Shown: one piece after another, positions 59,857 to 64,000 of the stretch
Layout: each line of letters begins with the position of its first letter
Position numbering within the stretch: position 1 is the stretch's first letter
Assembly: GCF_016629525.1 (NCBI RefSeq)
Contig: NZ_AP024269.1
Location: 3,286,001 to 3,350,000 of the forward strand
From: Kaistia sp. 32K
GTDB lineage: Bacteria > Pseudomonadota > Alphaproteobacteria > Rhizobiales > Kaistiaceae
Length of the DNA stretch: 64,000 bases
Reading direction: 5' to 3'
The notes under the pieces: model-generated
The model's database searches: none
Told to the model about the DNA's origin: nothing
The model's input: the letters and a program-made list of their open reading frames with translations, nothing else
Position numbers and translations under genes: made by a program

Positions 59857-61083
59857 ATGCGACTGCCCGAATCCAACGGCTCCGGCCCCACGGCCGAAGC
59901 CACGCTGTCCCCGACCATCACGACGCCCCTGACCATCCTGATGGCGGCCGCCTGCGGCGCGATCGCCGCCAATCTCTATTACGCCCAGCCGCTGATCGCG
60001 CTGATCGGGCCGGACATCGGCCTGTCGCCGGCGCTCGCCAGCCTGGTCGTGACGCTGACCCAGCTCGGCTACGGCCTCGGCCTGGTGCTGCTGGTGCCGC
60101 TCGCCGACATCCTCGAGAACCGCAAGCTGGTGCTGGTGGCGGTCGCGATCACGGCCTTCGCGCTGCTTCTGGCGGCGATCGCGCCGCGCGCCCTGCCCTT
60201 CCTCGGCGCGGTGCTGTTCATCGGCGCCTGCGCCAGCGTCGCGCAGGTCCTGGTGCCGATGGCGGCCCACATGGCGGACGACGCCACGCGCGGCCGCACC
60301 GTCGGCAACGTCATGGGCGGGCTGATGATCGGCATCATGTTCGCCCGTCCGCTCGCCGGATTCCTGTCCGATCTCGTCGGCTGGCGCGGTGTCTTCATCG
60401 CCTCGTCCGGCCTGATGCTGGCGCTTACGCTGCTGCTCGCGCGCTTCCTGCCCCGCCGCACGCCGCATTCGGGCTATTCCTACGGCGCGCTGATCGGCTC
60501 GCTCTGGCCGATCCTGCGCGATACGCCGGCGCTGCGCCGGCGCGGGCTCTACCAGTTCTGCCTGTTCGCCTGCTTCAGCCTGTTCTGGACCAGCGTGCCG
60601 CTGGAGCTCGCCGGCGCGCCGTTCCACCTGTCGCAGTCGGAGATCGCGCTGTTCGCGCTCGCCGGCGCCGCCGGCGCGCTGTCGGCGCCGCTCGCGGGGC
60701 GGCTCGCCGATCGCGGCTATGTCCAGATCGGCACCGGGCTGGTGATCGTCGGCACCTTCGCCGCCTTCGCACTCTCCGGCCTCGCCGCCATCGGCTCGAT
60801 CGCCGCGCTGGTGATCGCGGCGATCGTCATCGATTTCTGCGTGCAGGGAAACACGGTGTTCGGCCAGCGCGTGCTCTACATGCTGGCGCCGGCGATCCGC
60901 GGCCGGCTGAGCGGCCTCTATGTGGCGATCTTCTTCATGGGCGGCGCCGTCGGCTCGGCCATCGCCAGCCCGCTCTACGAGAATTTCGGCTGGAACGGCG
61001 TGCTCGTCGCGGGCCTCGCCTTCCCGCTGATCGCCTTCGCCGCCTATGTGACGGAATTCACCGCGGCCGGCCGGTCGCGGTGA
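59857..61083 (+). CDS. MFS transporter (DHA1-like)
   Basis: A 408-aa protein with 12 membrane segments. AANLYYAQPLIALIGPDIGLSPALASLVVTLTQLGYGLGLVLLVPLADILENRKLVLV matches the YybF/NepI-like group, with motif A around LADILENRK. It probably exports or imports the compound processed by the two upstream enzymes. It ends before a terminator shared by convergent genes. Confidence 0.88.
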   Translation: MRLPESNGSGPTAEATLSPTITTPLTILMAAACGAIAANLYYAQPLIALIGPDIGLSPALASLVVTLTQLGYGLGLVLLVPLADILENRKLVLVAVAITAFALLLAAIAPRALPFLGAVLFIGACASVAQVLVPMAAHMADDATRGRTVGNVMGGLMIGIMFARPLAGFLSDLVGWRGVFIASSGLMLALTLLLARFLPRRTPHSGYSYGALIGSLWPILRDTPALRRRGLYQFCLFACFSLFWTSVPLELAGAPFHLSQSEIALFALAGAAGALSAPLAGRLADRGYVQIGTGLVIVGTFAAFALSGLAAIGSIAALVIAAIVIDFCVQGNTVFGQRVLYMLAPAIRGRLSGLYVAIFFMGGAVGSAIASPLYENFGWNGVLVAGLAFPLIAFAAYVTEFTAAGRSR

Positions 61084-61108
61084 TCGCTCGCTCCATCGAA
61101 TGAAAAAA

Positions 61109-61140
61109 TCCCGGTTCGCGTGAAGGAGCGCGAACCGGGA
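61109..61140 (-). terminator. Intrinsic terminator of the SDR gene
   Basis: A 12-bp perfect stem TCCCGGTTCGCG / CGCGAACCGGGA with an 8-nt loop, followed on the minus strand by TTTTTTCA. It lies 10 bp after the SDR stop codon, between convergent genes. It may also slow the plus-strand transcript. Confidence 0.88.
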
Positions 61141-61149
61141 AGACCGGCG

Positions 61150-61932
61150 TCAGTCCATGCGGACGCCGCCGGTGACGTTGATGCCCTGGCCGGTCATGAA
61201 GCGGGCCGCCTCGGAGGCGAGGAACACCACCACGTCGGCGACATCCTCCGGCTCCTCGATGCGGCCGAGCGGCGTCAGCGAGACATATTCGGCGCGCACT
61301 GCCTCCGGCGTCATGCCGCGCAGTTCCGCCTCCCAGAGCACCTCGCGCTCCTGCATCGAGGTCTTGACGAAGCCCGGGCAGACGCAGTTGACGCGGATGC
61401 CCTTCGGCGCCATCTCGCGCGCCAGCGCCTGCGTCCAGCCGAACACGGCGAACTTCGAGGCGGAGTAGTGCGCGAGCAGCGGCGCGCCGACCTTGGCGGC
61501 GAGCGACGCCGTATTGACGATCACGCCTTTGGTGTCGGAGGCGAGAAAGCGCCGGCAGGCGATCTGGTTGGCGAGGAAGACGCCGCGCGCGTTGACATCG
61601 AAGTTGAAGTCCCATTCCTCATCGGTGATGTCGACGGCGGGCCGCATCGTCGAGACGCCGGCATTGGCGCAGAGCAGGTCGAAGCCGCCGATGCCCTCGG
61701 TCGCCTTGTCGAGCGCGCGCTCGACCGAGTCGCGCTTGGTCACGTCGACCTCGACGGCGAAGCCGCCATTCTTCAGTCCCGCGACGACGGACTGCGCCGC
61801 CATCACGTCGAGATCGGCGATGGCGACGGTCGCGCCCGCCTTGTCGAGCGCCCGCGCGATCGCGGCGCCGATCCCTTTCGATCCGCCCGTGACAATTGCC
61901 TTGCGTCCAGTGAGATCGAATATGCCGGCCAT
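61150..61932 (-). CDS. Short-chain dehydrogenase/reductase
   Basis: A 260-aa classical SDR. Cofactor motif TGGSKGIGAAIA, NAGVS, catalytic Ser in VNTASLAAKV and YxxxK in AHYSASKFAV. ATG 61932 has GAGGA 8 nt upstream. It is divergent from the DeoR regulator, whose likely operator lies between them, so it is probably a sugar or polyol dehydrogenase induced with the importer. Confidence 0.9.
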   Translation of the reverse strand: MAGIFDLTGRKAIVTGGSKGIGAAIARALDKAGATVAIADLDVMAAQSVVAGLKNGGFAVEVDVTKRDSVERALDKATEGIGGFDLLCANAGVSTMRPAVDITDEEWDFNFDVNARGVFLANQIACRRFLASDTKGVIVNTASLAAKVGAPLLAHYSASKFAVFGWTQALAREMAPKGIRVNCVCPGFVKTSMQEREVLWEAELRGMTPEAVRAEYVSLTPLGRIEEPEDVADVVVFLASEAARFMTGQGINVTGGVRMD

Positions 61933-61973
61933 CTGTCTGTCCTCTGTGGGTTGAGGTCCCAAGCAAATCGCAA

Positions 61974-62029
61974 AATCGAACACTTTACAACGCCATCCAG
62001 CCGTTTAATGTTCGCTATTGTTCGAAACC
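61974..62029. promoter_or_regulatory. Probable DeoR operator region
   Basis: ATGTTCGCTATTGTTCG followed by AAACC (62008-62029) and the inverted half AATCGAACA (61974-61982). TGTTCG-type repeats are typical operators of GlpR/DeoR proteins. The main copy matches 57196-57215 closely, linking the two promoters. Confidence 0.6.
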
Positions 62030-62062
62030 CTTGGCCGCCGAAGCATCTGAAGGGAACCTGCC

Positions 62063-62941
62063 ATGCCAGCCGACCTGATGCCGGAGCCGGAGCTCGACCC
62101 GGAGGACGCCGCCCGCGCCGAGTGGGTCGGCCGCGACTTCGCCCGCATGCCCGCCGGCGCCCGCCAATCGCTGATCCTCGACGTCATCGCCGGCAACGGC
62201 TTCCTGTCCGTATCGAAGTTCGCCAGCGATCTCGGCATCTCCGAGATGACGGTCCGGCGCGATCTCGTCGTGCTGTCGGAACGCGGCCTTCTGGCCAGAA
62301 CCCATGGCGGCGCTGTGTCGTCGACGGTCAATCCGCGCGAAATCTTCGATGTCGACGAGCCGGCCTTCAAGAGCCGGCGCCACCGCAACGCCCGCGAGAA
62401 ATCGGCGATCGCCATGGCCGCCGCCGCGCTGATCGGCCCCGGCGAGACGATCGGCATCGATGTCGGCACCTCGACCCTGACGCTGGCGGAAGCCGTGGTC
62501 GAACGCGCGGATCTGCGCGTCTTCACCAACAGCCTGCGCGCCGCGATGACGCTGTCGGCCTCGAAGAGCCCGGTCTATGTGCTCGGGGGCGAAGTGCGCA
62601 ATCCCGAACAATCGGTCGTCGGCTCGCGCGCCGTCGGCGAATTGCAGAACTACAACATCGACCGGGTGTTCATCGGTGTCTCCGGCCTGATCGAGGCTGG
62701 CTTCTTCGACTATTCGGTCGAGGACACCGAGGTGAAGCGCGCCTTCATCGCGCGGGCCGACCGGGTGGTCATCCTGTGCGACTCCTCGAAATTCGATCAC
62801 CGTTCGCTGGCGCGCGTCTGCGAGCTCTCCGGCGCCGACATCCTCGTCACCGACGCGCCGCCGCCGCCCCATCTCGCCCGCGCGCTCGCCGCGGCCGAGA
62901 TCGAAGTCGTGGTGGCCGGCCACGACCGCCAGCTCGAATAG
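62063..62941 (+). CDS. DeoR/GlpR-family transcriptional regulator
   Basis: A 292-aa regulator. The DeoR helix-turn-helix follows a ~35-residue extension: ARQSLILDVIAGNGFLSVSKFASDLGISEMTVRRDLVVLSERGLLARTHGGAV. The DeoRC sugar-phosphate sensor domain has GETIGIDVGTSTLTLAEAV, VFTNSLRAAMTL and VYVLGGEVR, and ends with VVILCDSSKFDHRSLARV. It probably represses the sugar locus until a phosphorylated sugar from the adjacent FGGY kinase is present. Confidence 0.9.
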   Translation: MPADLMPEPELDPEDAARAEWVGRDFARMPAGARQSLILDVIAGNGFLSVSKFASDLGISEMTVRRDLVVLSERGLLARTHGGAVSSTVNPREIFDVDEPAFKSRRHRNAREKSAIAMAAAALIGPGETIGIDVGTSTLTLAEAVVERADLRVFTNSLRAAMTLSASKSPVYVLGGEVRNPEQSVVGSRAVGELQNYNIDRVFIGVSGLIEAGFFDYSVEDTEVKRAFIARADRVVILCDSSKFDHRSLARVCELSGADILVTDAPPPPHLARALAAAEIEVVVAGHDRQLE

Positions 62942-62998
62942 GAACTGGCCGGTCGCCTGAACTCCGAAGAACGCCCTGCAACAGACTGGATCCTCTCG

Positions 62999-64000
62999 AT
63001 GCCCGCCCGGAAGACGACTGTTATCGGCCTCGATATCGGCACGACCTCGACCATCGCCATCGCCGTGCGCGTGCCGGACGACATCCTGCACATGGCATCG
63101 CGGCCGGTGGCGCTCTCGTCGCCGCGTCCCGGCTGGGCCGAGGAAGATCCGGCGGAATGGTGGGCAAACAGCTGTGCCGTGCTGCGCGAGACGATCGCCG
63201 CCCTGCCGGACGGGCCGGAATCGCTCGCCGGCATCTGCGTCACCGGCATGCTGCCGACCGTCGTCCTGCTCGACGCCGAGGGCGGCGTGCTCCGCCCCAG
63301 CATCCAGCAGAGCGACGGGCGCTGCGGCGCCGAGGTCGAGGGGCTGAAGCGCGAGGTCGACGAGGCGGCGTTCCTGAAGCGCACCGGCAACGGCGTCAAC
63401 CAGCAGCTCGTCGCCGCCAAGCTGCGCTGGATCGCCAAGCACGAGCCGGACGTCTTCCGCCGCATCGCCACCGTGTTCGGCTCCTACGACTATGTGAACT
63501 GGCGCCTGACCGGCCGCCGCGCCGTCGAGCAGAACTGGGCGCTGGAGGCGGGCTTCACCGACGTCGCCACCGACCGCATCGCCGACGATCTGGTGGCGCT
63601 GGCCGGCATCCCGCGCAGCGCCGTGCCGGATCGCACCGTGACGCATGAGGAAATGGGCCGCGTCTCGGCCGAGGCCGCCGCCGCCACCGGCCTGCCCGAG
63701 GGCCTGCCGGTCTTCGGCGGCGCCGCCGACCACATCGCCTCGGCGCTCGCCGCCGGCATCGCCTCGCCGGGCGACATCCTGTTGAAATTCGGCGGCGCCG
63801 GCGACATCGTCGTGGCGGCCGACAAGGCGAAGCCGGATGCGCGGCTTTATCTCGACTATCACCTCGTCCCCGGCCTCTACGCGCCGAACGGCTGCATGGC
63901 GGCCTCGGGCTCGGCGCTCAACTGGCTGGCCGGGCTGATCGGCGCGACGGACGGCGAGGAACGCCCGCATGTCGCGCTCGACAAGCTGGCGGGCGCGGTC
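62999..64000 (+). CDS. FGGY-family carbohydrate kinase (5' part)
   Basis: The first 334 residues of a kinase that continues past the window edge. The frame is open to the last base. TTVIGLDIGTTSTIAIAVRV is the N-terminal phosphate motif, PGWAEEDPAEWW is the FGGY/xylulokinase segment, and LRPSIQQSDGRCGAEV, FGSYDYVNWRLTG and FGGAADHIASALAAGI follow. Full members are about 500 aa. It phosphorylates a sugar or polyol (xylulose, ribulose, glycerol or similar). It lies 57 bp after the DeoR gene and is probably co-transcribed. Confidence 0.88.
   Translation, partial: MPARKTTVIGLDIGTTSTIAIAVRVPDDILHMASRPVALSSPRPGWAEEDPAEWWANSCAVLRETIAALPDGPESLAGICVTGMLPTVVLLDAEGGVLRPSIQQSDGRCGAEVEGLKREVDEAAFLKRTGNGVNQQLVAAKLRWIAKHEPDVFRRIATVFGSYDYVNWRLTGRRAVEQNWALEAGFTDVATDRIADDLVALAGIPRSAVPDRTVTHEEMGRVSAEAAAATGLPEGLPVFGGAADHIASALAAGIASPGDILLKFGGAGDIVVAADKAKPDARLYLDYHLVPGLYAPNGCMAASGSALNWLAGLIGATDGEERPHVALDKLAGAV

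Noticed and set aside
61120..63648. Very long plus-strand frame spanning SDR, deoR and kinase genes
   Set aside because: It crosses several well-supported genes in the wrong frame; the kinase is encoded in another frame from 62999.
62015..63970. Long antisense frame over the deoR and FGGY kinase genes
   Set aside because: Mirror of two clear genes, with no motif of its own.

Overview
The window is GC-rich, densely coded chromosomal DNA of an alphaproteobacterium, most likely of the order Hyphomicrobiales (Rhizobiales). Supporting signs are the gene content (DUF2336 protein, extensin-like lipoprotein, clade-3 catalase with divergent oxyR, ArsR-methyltransferase fusion next to metF, several UgpC/MalK-type sugar ABC systems) and alphaproteobacterial-style palindromic repeats between genes. 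A Kaistia-like or related genus is possible, but this rests on overall character only. There are no rRNA or tRNA genes, no CRISPR array, no transposase and no prophage block.

Layout. 1-5.9 kb: amide/peptide utilisation (Asp/Glu/hydantoin racemase, M19 dipeptidase, fused 5-oxoprolinase). 6.1-13.6 kb: quinone oxidoreductase with HxlR regulator, hemerythrin with a CRP/FNR-type operator, extensin-like lipoprotein, ornithine decarboxylase-like enzyme, DUF2336 protein, a tiny membrane peptide, AzlCD. 13.7-20.2 kb: a methionine-cycle operon on the minus strand (ArsR-methyltransferase, metF, then a Phd/VapC toxin-antitoxin pair, then metH split into two genes), headed by a 24-bp perfect palindrome. 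20.3-24.1 kb: B3/B4 protein, katA and divergent oxyR, small secreted protein. 24.2-29.3 kb: tam, an orphan kinase-fold protein, a TetR/NTF2-like cassette followed by a broken tail of a kinase paralogue, a GH19-like lysin, an Asp/Glu racemase. 29.4-38.9 kb: ettA, a glycosyltransferase, a marR-emrB-emrA efflux operon, a sulfite-oxidase-family molybdoenzyme and a ferredoxin-reductase-type flavoprotein.

39.2-53.3 kb is an amino-sugar locus. The minus strand carries MurQ, a binding protein, two permeases, a Gfo/Idh/MocA dehydrogenase and an ATPase. The divergent plus strand carries a BadF-type sugar kinase, a GntR/UTRA regulator, a type II glucosamine-6-phosphate deaminase, NagA, a ROK kinase, CutC and a second ATPase. 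Together they could import GlcNAc or MurNAc, phosphorylate it, remove the lactyl and acetyl groups and deliver fructose-6-phosphate.

53.4-64 kb holds a 54-aa membrane protein behind an FNR/FixK-type box, then a second sugar ABC importer (minus strand). Around it lie a questin-oxidase-like protein, a CodA-like amidohydrolase, an MFS transporter, an SDR dehydrogenase, a DeoR regulator and an FGGY sugar kinase that runs off the window. TGTTCG motifs at two promoters suggest that the DeoR protein controls this second locus. Long inverted repeats of several families lie between genes. In both ABC operons one sits exactly between the binding-protein gene and the first permease gene.
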